15,404 nt of DNA from CAYLZN01 sp964387935 (GTDB lineage Bacteria > Acidobacteriota > Vicinamibacteria > Vicinamibacterales > JAFNAJ01): positions 1 to 15,404 of the forward strand of contig CAYLZN010000109.1 in NCBI GenBank assembly GCA_964387935.1, given 5' to 3'. The position numbers and the translations under genes were made by a program. This document shows, piece after piece, positions 6,230 through 13,145 of this stretch. The notes beneath the pieces were generated by a model that was not told the DNA's origin, searched no databases, and worked only from the letters and a program-made list of their open reading frames with translations. The stretch's first letter is position 1. Every line of letters begins with the position of its first letter.

Positions 6230-7018
6230 ATGAGAGACGTTGTCTCACAGACGATCACGCTGCGGGCGCCGGGCGACGACGGCCTGCTCCGGATGCTGGG
6301 GGTCAGCGCGGCGGCGCACGCGGGGCTGCTGGTGATGCTGGCGCTGGCGCCCGGACTTCTCGGTCTGCGGTCCATCGATGAACCTCGCACGGTGATGACG
6401 GTCAGCCTCGGCGGAGCCCCGGGGCCGCGCGCGGGAGGGATGACGCCGATGGGGGGCCGGCCGGCGCAGCACGCGGCGCCGGCGCCGCCGCAGGCCAGGC
6501 CGGAGCCGGTGCGGCCCCCGGCGGCAAAGACGCCCGAGATGACGGTGCCGGTGAAGGCGGCGCCGCGCGAGCGGCTGCCGAAGGTCCCTGTCAACGCCGC
6601 TCCGGCGGAATCCCGGGGCACGGAGCCGATTCGCGCGCCGCGGGAACGCCTGGGGTCGGCCATCGCCGAGACCGGCGGACAGGGGCTCGGTTTGGGCCTG
6701 TCCACGGGCGGCGGCGGGACGGGTGGCGAAATCAACGTTGGCGATTTCTGTTGTCCGGAGTATCTGACCACGATGCTGCAGCTCATTCAGCGGAACTGGA
6801 ACGAGAAGCAGCAGGTCGGTGGTCAGACGACGATGCGGTTCACCGTCAGGCGAGACGGGACGATCGCGGAGGTGCAGGTCGCGGCGCCAAGCGGGTTTGC
6901 GGCACTGGACCTGGCGGCACAGCGCGCGCTGGCGTTGACGAAGCTGCCTCCGCTGCCGGCGGCGTACTCCAATCCCCAATTGACCATTCACCTCAACTTC
7001 CAGTATCAGCGTCCATGA
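6230..7018 (+). CDS. TonB/TolA-type energy transducer (functional TolA position)
   Basis: 262 residues with the layout of a TonB/TolA transducer: a short cytoplasmic start, a single membrane helix at about 22-46, a Pro/Ala/Arg-rich periplasmic spacer (about 74-140), a Gly-rich hinge (148-166, GQGLGLGLSTGGGG) and a TonB C-terminal domain (about 176-260; TMRFTVRRDGTIAEVQV). The membrane helix carries SAAAH (S26...H30), matching the SxxxH motif through which TolA and TonB engage TolQR or ExbBD. Position between tolR and tolB says it works as TolA, linking the motor to Pal/TolB. E. coli TolA has a long Ala/Lys helical domain that is absent here, so I leave the symbol blank. Two adjacent cysteines (C174, C175) precede the C-terminal domain. 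Its stop overlaps the tolB start (ATGA). Confidence 0.9.
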   Translation: MRDVVSQTITLRAPGDDGLLRMLGVSAAAHAGLLVMLALAPGLLGLRSIDEPRTVMTVSLGGAPGPRAGGMTPMGGRPAQHAAPAPPQARPEPVRPPAAKTPEMTVPVKAAPRERLPKVPVNAAPAESRGTEPIRAPRERLGSAIAETGGQGLGLGLSTGGGGTGGEINVGDFCCPEYLTTMLQLIQRNWNEKQQVGGQTTMRFTVRRDGTIAEVQVAAPSGFAALDLAAQRALALTKLPPLPAAYSNPQLTIHLNFQYQRP

Positions 7019-8400
7019 TGGCTCGTGCTCTCCCAATTGGTGCGGCAGGTGCGCTGCTGCTCGGCGTGACCGTGCTCGGCGGGGGCCAGTCGCCCCCCGG
7101 TTCCGGCCAGCCGGCGCAACCGGCGCAGCAGCCCAGCGAGATTCAGTTGACGATCAGCGGGGAGGCGGGTGCGCCGCCGCGCTTCGCGGTCCCCGACTTC
7201 CTGGCGCCCGCCGAGGACGCCGAACTCACGACCATCGCGCGGACCATCGGCCAGGTCCTGTGGGACGACCTGGATTTCGAGCGCGAGTTCTCGCTCATTC
7301 CACGGGACACGTACGCGACGGTGCCGCGCGCCCGGTCCCTCACCGAGGTCCCCCACGATCGGTGGCGGGAGCTCGGGGCTGACGGAGTGGTCGTCGGATC
7401 CGTGGAGCGCCGCGGCAGCGGACTGACCGTCCAGGTGCGGCTCTTCAACGTCAAGAGCCAGCAGTCGGTGTTCGCCCGGGAATACTCCGGGTCTGCGGCC
7501 AATCCCCGGCTCTACGCACACACCATTGCCGACGAAATCCACCAGCAGCAGCGCGGCCTGCAGGGCGTCGCCCGGTCGAAGCTCACCTTCTCCTCCGACC
7601 GCGACGGTGGACGCGCGTCCGGGGGCCTGGCCGGGCGCAGCCTGAAGGAGATCTACATCAGCGACTACGACGGCGCGAACGACCGCCGCGTCACCGTGAA
7701 CCGGGCGCTGAACATCTTTCCCGTGTGGTCGGCCGATGGCCGGGCGATCGCCTACACCTCCTATCGCCGGAGCAACAGCCCCGACATCTTCATCTCCAAC
7801 ATCTACCAGGGCACGCTCGAGACCCCGCTCCGGGGGGAGGGTCAGAACTGGCTGGCGGCGTGGTCGCCAGACGGCGTCCGGCTGGCCTTCACGTCCAACC
7901 GGGACGGCAACCCGGAGTTGTACGTCGTGAACCGGGACGGCAGCGGGCTGCGGCGCCTGACGCAACATCCGGCCGTCGACACCACGCCCACGTGGTCGCC
8001 GGCGGGCAATGAGATCGCCTTCACGTCGGACCGGTCTGGCAAGCCGCAGATCTACGTCATGTCGGCGGCCGGTGGGAGCCCGCGGCGGATCACGCTGTCC
8101 GAGTCGTACGCGGACCGTGCCACGTGGGCCCCGGCTCCGTACAATGAGATCGCCTATGCCGCGCGCTCGGGCGCCTGGTACGACATCATGGTGTACGACG
8201 TCGCCAGCGGCGCGCGGCGTCAGATCACGTTCGGCGAAGGCAGCAACGAGAGCCCGGCGTTTGCGCCCAACGGCCGGCACCTGGCGTTCACGTCGACCAG
8301 GAGGGGTAAGTCGCAGGTCTACCTCGTCGGGCGTGACGGACGAGGGTTGAGGCAGATCACGTCGGCGGGCGGTAATTTCACGCCGAACTGGTCGCGTTGA
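7015..8400 (+). CDS. tolB: TolB, periplasmic beta-propeller of the Tol-Pal system
   Basis: TolB is a periplasmic protein that binds Pal and is released or recruited by the TolA-type transducer. The frame is open far upstream, but I start at the ATG overlapping the preceding TGA. This yields 461 residues beginning MMARALPIG with a signal-peptide core (about 8-24) and a likely cleavage site before the Pro/Gln-rich segment. The N-terminal domain (about 42-180) resembles the TolB amino domain (GADGVVVGSVERRG, LYAHTIADEIHQ). Five or more PD40-type propeller repeats follow, for example FPVWSADGRAIAYTS, AAWSPDGVRLAFTSNRDG, PTWSPAGNEIAFTSDRSG and PAFAPNGRHLAFTSTRRG. The protein is slightly longer than E. 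coli TolB because of the Pro/Gln/Gly linker after the signal peptide. Confidence 0.95.
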   Translation: MMARALPIGAAGALLLGVTVLGGGQSPPGSGQPAQPAQQPSEIQLTISGEAGAPPRFAVPDFLAPAEDAELTTIARTIGQVLWDDLDFEREFSLIPRDTYATVPRARSLTEVPHDRWRELGADGVVVGSVERRGSGLTVQVRLFNVKSQQSVFAREYSGSAANPRLYAHTIADEIHQQQRGLQGVARSKLTFSSDRDGGRASGGLAGRSLKEIYISDYDGANDRRVTVNRALNIFPVWSADGRAIAYTSYRRSNSPDIFISNIYQGTLETPLRGEGQNWLAAWSPDGVRLAFTSNRDGNPELYVVNRDGSGLRRLTQHPAVDTTPTWSPAGNEIAFTSDRSGKPQIYVMSAAGGSPRRITLSESYADRATWAPAPYNEIAYAARSGAWYDIMVYDVASGARRQITFGEGSNESPAFAPNGRHLAFTSTRRGKSQVYLVGRDGRGLRQITSAGGNFTPNWSR

Positions 8401-8448
8401 CGGGGAGCGTCGGTCCCCGGGACATCGTGTCGTGAGAGGGAGATCGAA

Positions 8449-9075
8449 ATGAAAACGATGAAGAGGCTGCGCGGCGGTCTCGGGATGCTGGCGATCATTG
8501 GCGCGCTCGTGAGCGCCGCCTGTGCGACCAAGCAACCGCCGGTGGCGCGTGCCGTGCCTCCCCCCGGGGGCGCCTACGGCGCCGGAGCGGGAGCGGGAGC
8601 CGGTGCCGGTGCCGGCACCGGCTCTGGAGCGCGTCCGCCTGCTCCGCCCGTACCGATCGCGGAGCCGCAGGTCGCACCGGAGCCCGTGGTCGAGGACGTG
8701 GGGCTCGACTCGAAGTCGCTGGACGATCTGAACCGCGAGTCGCCGCTGCAGCCGGCCTTCTTCGAATTCGACAGCGCGGAGTTGAGCCAGAGCGCCCAGG
8801 CCGTGCTCACGCAGAACGCTGACATCCTCAAGAAGTACCAGAACTGGATGATCACGATTGAAGGCCACTGCGACGAACGCGGAACGGCCGAGTACAATCT
8901 GGCTCTGGGGGAACGCCGGGCCCTCGCGGCGAGCGCGTATCTGACCTCGCTCGGGATCCCGGCGGGCCGCCTTCGGACGGTCAGCTACGGGAAGGAGTTC
9001 CCGTTCGACACCGGGAGAACCGAGGAGGCCTTCAGGCTGAACCGGCGGGCTCACTTCGTGATCACCGCCAAGTGA
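8449..9075 (+). CDS. pal: Pal, peptidoglycan-associated outer-membrane lipoprotein
   Basis: Pal anchors the outer membrane to peptidoglycan and is the target moved by the Tol motor. The 208-residue product has a lipoprotein signal with lipobox VSAAC, so C25 should be lipidated. A flexible linker rich in Gly-Ala (GAGAGAGAGAGTGSG, about 45-60) and Pro follows (30-82). The OmpA-like domain (about 100-208) includes FFEFDSAELS and the peptidoglycan-binding motif EGHCDERGTAEYNLALGERR (138-157) with its conserved Asp and Arg. A good ribosome site (GAGGGAG, spacer 6) precedes the ATG. The linker is longer and more repetitive than in E. coli Pal. The 48-base gap after tolB contains a short palindrome (8413-8423) but no terminator. 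Confidence 0.97.
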   Translation: MKTMKRLRGGLGMLAIIGALVSAACATKQPPVARAVPPPGGAYGAGAGAGAGAGAGTGSGARPPAPPVPIAEPQVAPEPVVEDVGLDSKSLDDLNRESPLQPAFFEFDSAELSQSAQAVLTQNADILKKYQNWMITIEGHCDERGTAEYNLALGERRALAASAYLTSLGIPAGRLRTVSYGKEFPFDTGRTEEAFRLNRRAHFVITAK

Positions 9076-9103
9076 GGGAGCTCGACAGGACGGGGACGTC
9101 ATC

Positions 9104-9973
9104 ATGAGGCACCGCCGCGAGGCCCGCATCCTGACCGTTGTCGCGTGGGCGACGTGCGCGCTGGCACTGCCGGCGCCGCCCGCCCGGGCCGCCAACAAGG
9201 AGCACCAGCAGTTGATGGCGGACCTGCGGATCCTGCAGGAACAGACCCAGCAGCTGCAGGTCACGCTGAACGCGCTGACGGAGGCCCTGAAGGCCGTGAG
9301 CGCCCGGATGGACGACCAGGCCGGCGTCACCCGGAAGGCGTTCGCCGACCAGAGGCTCCTGATCGATACGCTCACGGGCGACGTGCGCGTCGTGCGCGAG
9401 AAGCTCGACGAAACCAACGTGCGCCTGTCATCGCTGTCGCAGGAGGTCGATGCGGTGCGACAGACGGCTGCGGCGGCCGCGGCCGCGGCCGCGGCCGCCG
9501 CGCGCCCGGCCCCGTCCGAAGATCAACCCCAGGACGTGCAGGAGACTGCGCCGCCTCCGGCCGCGCCCTCCCCGGCGGCCTCCGGCATGTCACCGCAGCG
9601 GCTCTACGACACGGCGTACGCCGACTACTCGGCTGGACAGTGGTCGCTGGCCATCCAGGGATTCGAAGCGTTCATCAAGAGCTTCCCCCGGGCGGAACAG
9701 GCCGACGATGCCCAGCTCTATGTCGGCGAGTCCTATCTCCTGGACAACAAACTCGAGCAGGCGATCGCGGCCTACGACAAGACCATCGCCGATTACCCCG
9801 CGGGCGACTCCACGCCGATGGCGTACTACAAGCGCGGCCTGGTGCACGACAAGCTCGGACGTTCGGATCGGGCCCGCGAATCCTGGCAGACCGTCATCCA
9901 GAAGTTCCCCACCAGCGATGCGGCCCTCCTGGCCAAGCAGGGGCTGGACCGGCTCGCACGGCCAAACCGCTGA
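9104..9973 (+). CDS. cpoB: CpoB/YbgF, Tol-Pal-associated periplasmic TPR protein
   Basis: In E. coli, CpoB links peptidoglycan synthesis by PBP1B to outer-membrane constriction by Tol-Pal. The 289-residue product starts with a signal peptide (about 1-30, ending APPARAAN). A coiled-coil oligomerisation region (about 34-120, rich in Gln/Leu/Val) follows. A linker of 12 consecutive alanines (122-133) and a Pro/Ala-rich stretch (135-160) leads to a C-terminal TPR domain (about 163-286; YADYSAGQWSLAIQGFEAFI, YLLDNKLEQAIAAYDKTI, YYKRGLVHDKLGRSDRARESW). The family ends with the typical KFPTSDAALLAKQGLDRL. Twenty-eight bases after pal and last of the tol genes. The poly-Ala linker is encoded by a hexanucleotide repeat. 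Confidence 0.93.
   Translation: MRHRREARILTVVAWATCALALPAPPARAANKEHQQLMADLRILQEQTQQLQVTLNALTEALKAVSARMDDQAGVTRKAFADQRLLIDTLTGDVRVVREKLDETNVRLSSLSQEVDAVRQTAAAAAAAAAAAARPAPSEDQPQDVQETAPPPAAPSPAASGMSPQRLYDTAYADYSAGQWSLAIQGFEAFIKSFPRAEQADDAQLYVGESYLLDNKLEQAIAAYDKTIADYPAGDSTPMAYYKRGLVHDKLGRSDRARESWQTVIQKFPTSDAALLAKQGLDRLARPNR
9475..9498. repeat. Hexanucleotide GGCCGC repeat (four copies) in cpoB
   Basis: Four perfect GGCCGC units encode part of the 12-alanine linker of CpoB and create four overlapping NotI-type GCGGCCGC octamers (9473-9498). The unit is in frame, so copy-number changes would add or remove two alanines at a time and leave the TPR domain intact. Confidence 0.9.
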
Positions 9974-10013
9974 AGCCGGCATCACACGCGAGAGCAGAAG
10001 GGCAGTCACGAAC

Positions 10014-10475
10014 ATGGGCAGCGTCAACAAGGCAATCCTGGTCGGCAACCTCGGGCGCGATGCCGAGTACACCACGACGGCCGCCGGCTTCCCCATCGCG
10101 CGGTTCAGCATCGCGACGTCGCATCGTCGGAAGGACACGCGGTCCGGCCAGTGGGAGGACCGGACCGAGTGGCACCGGGTGGTGCTGCTTGGCAGCCAGG
10201 CGGAGTCCTTGAGGGACTACCTGCGCAAGGGCAAGCAGATCTACGTCGAAGGCCGCATCGAAACGCGTAGCTGGGACGACAAGGACGGTCAGAAGCGCTA
10301 CATGACCGAGATCATCGCGGATCGCATCCAGTTGCTGGGCGGGCCCGGTGGCGCGGACCGCGACCGGGGGACGATGGGGAGCAGCCGCCCGGCGAGGGGC
10401 GGAGACGAGCAGTTCCCCCCGAGCCCCGAGGCCGAGTCGCAGGCGGGCCCGGAAGACGACGACGTCCCGTTCTAG
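10014..10475 (+). CDS. ssb: Single-stranded DNA-binding protein
   Basis: SSB coats single-stranded DNA in replication, repair and recombination, and recruits partners through its acidic tip. The frame is open upstream inside cpoB, but the true start is the ATG at 10014 (MGSVNKAILVGNLGRDAEY), giving 153 residues. The OB fold spans about 1-108, with the DNA-contacting aromatics expected from E. coli SSB (W53 in DRTEWHRVVL, W87 in TRSWDDKDGQ, and KQIYVEGRIETR at 74-85). A short disordered Gly/Pro-rich linker (109-146) leads to the diagnostic C-terminal tip DDDVPF. It follows cpoB by 40 bases without a visible promoter or terminator, so it probably reads through from the tol-pal operon. Its TAG stop shares CTAG with the oppositely oriented HPr gene. 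Confidence 0.97.
   Translation: MGSVNKAILVGNLGRDAEYTTTAAGFPIARFSIATSHRRKDTRSGQWEDRTEWHRVVLLGSQAESLRDYLRKGKQIYVEGRIETRSWDDKDGQKRYMTEIIADRIQLLGGPGGADRDRGTMGSSRPARGGDEQFPPSPEAESQAGPEDDDVPF
10472..10475. other. Shared CTAG carrying the stop codons of convergent ssb and HPr genes
   Basis: On the plus strand TAG at 10473-10475 ends ssb; on the minus strand TAG at 10474-10472 ends the HPr gene. Both stops use the same self-complementary CTAG, so the convergent genes overlap by four bases and leave no room for a terminator between them. Confidence 0.95.
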
Positions 10476-10744
10476 ACCTGGAACTCCTCGAAGCCCCGGT
10501 TCACGAGGCCGCACAGCGCGTCGAGGGTCTCGCGCTCGTCGGGCCCGTCGGCGCTGATGGTGATCTCGCTGCCACAGGCGGCGGCGAGCAGCAGCAGGCC
10601 CATGATGCTCTTGCCGTCCACCGTCCGCGCGTCGCGGCTGACCCGGATCTGCGACTCGCAGGTCGCGGCCACGCGGACGAAGCGGGCGGCCGCGCGCGCG
10701 TGCATGCCCAGCGGGTTGGCGATTCGCACCGACCGTGCCGTCAC
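10472..10744 (-). CDS. HPr phosphocarrier protein
   Basis: A 90-residue HPr-family protein. It carries both regulatory sites: the PEP-dependent site H15 in NPLGMHARAAARFV (10-23) and the HprK target Ser46 in DGKSIMGLLLLA (43-54). Having Ser46 in the canonical GKSIMGL context fits with hprK two genes away. The GTG start overlaps the EIIA stop by four bases (GTGA), and the gene is the last of the rpoN-hpf-hprK-rapZ-EIIA unit. With no sugar-specific permease nearby, it more likely works in regulation (HPr-Ser-P/HPr-His-P) than in bulk sugar uptake; that is inference. NPr (ptsO) is the alternative name, but the presence of HprK and the Ser46 context argue for HPr. Confidence 0.95.
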   Translation of the reverse strand: MTARSVRIANPLGMHARAAARFVRVAATCESQIRVSRDARTVDGKSIMGLLLLAAACGSEITISADGPDERETLDALCGLVNRGFEEFQV

Positions 10745-11175
10745 GAGGGCCCCCGGTTCTCATTGGCGGCCAGCACGTCCGACGACACCCAGATCGCGTT
10801 GCGGCCGTGCTCGCGCATCTCGCGCGCGACGGTGAGCAGGTCCGACGTCGAGGTACGCAGGCTGGCCACCTTCAGCAGCATGGGCAGGTTGACGCCGGTC
10901 ACGATCTCGACCTTGCCGGCCGAGAGGAACGTCAGGGCCAGGTTCGACGGCGTGCCGCCGAACATGTCCGTCAGGATCAACGTGCCGCGGGCGCTGTCGA
11001 CCCGGGTGATCGCCCGCGCGATCTCCTCGCGAGCCGCATCGACATCGTCGTGCCAGCCGATGGACACGGCCGTGAAGCGTGGCAACTCCCCGACGATCAT
11101 CTCAGCGGCGTTCACGAGCTCCGCGGCGAGCTGGCCGTGGGTGGCGACGACGACGCCGATCATCTCGTTCGACAT
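10741..11175 (-). CDS. PTS EIIA component, mannose family (stand-alone)
   Basis: 144 residues forming a complete EIIA-Man domain. The phosphorylatable histidine is H13 in VVVATHGQLAAELV, and LTDMFGGTPSN at 68-78 is the second hallmark of the family. The IIB, IIC and IID partners of a mannose-type transporter are not in the window, so this is a stand-alone EIIA, as is common next to hprK/rapZ clusters in bacteria with an incomplete PTS. It would accept phosphate from HPr-His-P; the output is unknown. A good GGAGAG ribosome site lies seven bases before the ATG. It follows rapZ by 32 bases and overlaps the HPr gene by four. Confidence 0.93.
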   Translation of the reverse strand: MSNEMIGVVVATHGQLAAELVNAAEMIVGELPRFTAVSIGWHDDVDAAREEIARAITRVDSARGTLILTDMFGGTPSNLALTFLSAGKVEIVTGVNLPMLLKVASLRTSTSDLLTVAREMREHGRNAIWVSSDVLAANENRGPS

Positions 11176-11207
11176 GGGCAGGCTCTCCAGGCGGCCGGGT
11201 GGGGGCG

Positions 11208-12128
11208 TCAGGTGAGCGTCACGTCACGGTGACGCACGCGCAGGCGGATGCCCTCCAGGTCCGCCAGCTGCGTCCGCAGGGCCTCGGCGAGCGCGACCGA
11301 TCGATGGCGGCCGCCTGTGCAGCCAATCGCCACCGTGACGTAGCTCTTCCCTTCGCCAGCATAGTGCGGCAGCAGGAAACGCAGCAGCGAGGTCACCCGC
11401 GCGAGGAACTCCGCTGTCTCGGGGAACCGTTCGAGGAAGCGCACGACCGTGCGGTCCTTGCCGGTCTTTGGCCGGAGCGTGGGGACGAAATGGGGGTTCG
11501 GCAGGAACCTCACGTCGAAGACGAGGTCCGCGTCCAGCGGCAGCCCGTGCTTGAACCCGAAACTCAGGAGCGTGACGAGCGGGCCGCCGTGCCCGGCCCC
11601 GGTCGCCTGGGCCAGCGTCATGAACGCGCGACGCAACTCGTGCACCGTCATGCCGGACGTGTCGATGACATCGTCGGCCATGCCGCGGATGCCCTTCAGC
11701 ATCTGGCGCTCGGCGGCGATGCCCTCGACCGTGGAGCGGCTCTGGCCCAGGGGGTGCGGCCGGCGCGTTTCGCTGAACCGGCGCACGAGCGTGTCGTCGC
11801 TCGCGTCCAGGAACAGCAGTGTCGGGTTGAGGCCTGGCAGCGACCGGAGCCTGCGATAGAGGCGCGGGAACTCCCGCAGCATGCTGCCTTCCCGTACGTC
11901 AACGACCACAGCCGCCTTCTGAATGGAGCCGTGCGTCCGGAGGGTCAGCTCCGCGAAGGTGGGGATCAGTGTCGTTGGCAGGTTGTCGACGCAGAAGTAG
12001 CCGAGATCCTCCAGGGCGCGGATGGCCTGGGACTTCCCTGCTCCAGACAGGCCCGTGATCACGATGAAGCGCGACGGCGGGGCCGTCGCGCCGCGGGACC
12101 GCGACGGTCGGCGCCGGGCGGCCGTCAC
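11208..12128 (-). CDS. rapZ: RapZ-family nucleotide-binding protein
   Basis: 306 residues of the RapZ (YvcJ/YhbJ) family. The P-loop GLSGAGKS is at 26-33, followed by the family-typical LEDLGYFCVDNLP (39-51). The C-terminal part holds LLSFGFKHGLP, VFDVRFLPNPHF and GCTGGRHRSV (269-278). In E. coli RapZ targets the small RNA GlmZ for RNase E decay and so controls glucosamine-6-phosphate synthase; in Bacillus YvcJ binds nucleotides with a different, less clear role. No GlmY/GlmZ-like RNA is seen here, so the substrate in this organism is unknown. A basic extension of about 18 residues (AARRRPSRSRG) precedes the P-loop region. The GTG start overlaps the hprK stop by four bases (GTGA), implying coupled translation. 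Confidence 0.94.
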   Translation of the reverse strand: MTAARRRPSRSRGATAPPSRFIVITGLSGAGKSQAIRALEDLGYFCVDNLPTTLIPTFAELTLRTHGSIQKAAVVVDVREGSMLREFPRLYRRLRSLPGLNPTLLFLDASDDTLVRRFSETRRPHPLGQSRSTVEGIAAERQMLKGIRGMADDVIDTSGMTVHELRRAFMTLAQATGAGHGGPLVTLLSFGFKHGLPLDADLVFDVRFLPNPHFVPTLRPKTGKDRTVVRFLERFPETAEFLARVTSLLRFLLPHYAGEGKSYVTVAIGCTGGRHRSVALAEALRTQLADLEGIRLRVRHRDVTLT

Positions 12129-13129
12129 CGGTCGTCCTCCAGGTCGTCGGCCTCACTGGAACACGCAAGGGGGTCGGGAGCGTCCGAACCGAGCAGCGCG
12201 CGGTCGGCCCGCTCGACGAGACGACGCGCCGCGTGCTCGCCGCGCGCCCGCAGCAGCTGGTTGCGGGCGGCCACTTCGACGAGGATGGCGACGTTGCGCC
12301 CCGGGCCGACTGGCATGCGGACCATCGGGACCGGAACCCCGAGCAGGTCGTAGACGTGCTCGTCGACGCCCAGGCGCTCGTAGTCCCGCTCGGGATCCCA
12401 GCGCTCGAGCACGACGACGAACTCCACGCGCTTCGACCGCCGCGTTGACGCGACGCCGAACATGTCGCGCACGTTGATCACGCCGATCCCGCGGATCTCC
12501 ATGTGGTGCCGGGTCAGCTCGGGACACGTCCCGATCACCACGGTCTGCGCGCGTCGCCGCACTTCCACCGTGTCGTCCGCGACGAGCCGATGCCCGCGGA
12601 CGACGAGATCGAGGGCACACTCGCTCTTGCCGATGCCGCTCTCGCCCACGATCAGCAGGCCGAGGCCGAGCACGTCCACGAGGACGCCGTGCAGGAGCTC
12701 GCGCGGCGCGAGCAGATCGTCCAGAAACGCACTGAGCCGGGCAATCGCGACCGGGGTGGGCAGTGGCGTGCGCAGCACGGGAATGCCCGCCATGTCGGAC
12801 TCCTGCGCGAGTTCGGGCGGGACGTCGAGGTCGCTCGTCACGAGGATGCAGGGGATGTCGTGGCGCAGGACGCGGACGACCGCGTCGCGCGTGGCCGGGG
12901 CGCCGAGCGATCCCAGGAACCGGATCTCGCTCTCCCCGAAGACCAGGGCGCGCCCCGGTCGCAGGTAGGCGTCGTAGCCGGCCAGCGCCAGGCCGATCTT
13001 CTGGCTCATCGGCGTGGTGATCTGTCGCTCGAGCCCACTGCCCCCGGCGACCAGCGTGACGACGAACCCGCCGCGGCCGGCCGACGCAAGCAGCGTCCCG
13101 ACGGTGATGCTCGGCGTGACGACGCTCAT
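12125..13129 (-). CDS. hprK: HPr kinase/phosphorylase
   Basis: A bifunctional enzyme that phosphorylates HPr on Ser46 with ATP and removes the phosphate by phosphorolysis, reading out energy and carbon state. The 334-residue protein has the N-terminal domain (about 5-135) and a C-terminal kinase domain: conserved His in LLHGVLVDV (H148), Walker A GESGIGKS (162-169), LVADDTVEV (182-190), and the HprK signature EIRGIGVINVRDMFG (211-225). The C-terminal tail (about 300-334) is more acidic and variable than in Gram-positive enzymes. Its substrate, an HPr with Ser46, is encoded about 1.4 kb downstream in the same run of genes. It begins 16 bases after the hpf stop, and its stop overlaps the start of rapZ. 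Confidence 0.96.
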   Translation of the reverse strand: MSVVTPSITVGTLLASAGRGGFVVTLVAGGSGLERQITTPMSQKIGLALAGYDAYLRPGRALVFGESEIRFLGSLGAPATRDAVVRVLRHDIPCILVTSDLDVPPELAQESDMAGIPVLRTPLPTPVAIARLSAFLDDLLAPRELLHGVLVDVLGLGLLIVGESGIGKSECALDLVVRGHRLVADDTVEVRRRAQTVVIGTCPELTRHHMEIRGIGVINVRDMFGVASTRRSKRVEFVVVLERWDPERDYERLGVDEHVYDLLGVPVPMVRMPVGPGRNVAILVEVAARNQLLRARGEHAARRLVERADRALLGSDAPDPLACSSEADDLEDDR

Positions 13130-13145
13130 TCCGGGTCGCCCCGCG

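Noticed and set aside
4926..6248. A 440-codon minus-strand open frame opposite tolQ and tolR
   Set aside because: Arg/His/Gln-rich composition, no motif, and it is fully antisense to tolQ and tolR, which have clear family signatures.
8413..8423. Palindrome GTCCCCGGGAC between tolB and pal, considered as a terminator
   Set aside because: It has no loop and no following T tract, and pal would be cut off from the tol operon.
7006..9417. An 803-codon open frame on the minus strand across tolB, pal and the start of cpoB
   Set aside because: It lies antisense to three strongly recognised genes, is very rich in Arg, Pro and Gly, and has no recognisable domain. Long antisense frames are expected in GC-rich coding DNA.
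10170..10186. TGGCAC followed by GGTGC, considered as a sigma-54 -24/-12 promoter
   Set aside because: The -12 part lacks TTGC at the correct spacing, and the site is in the middle of the OB fold of ssb.
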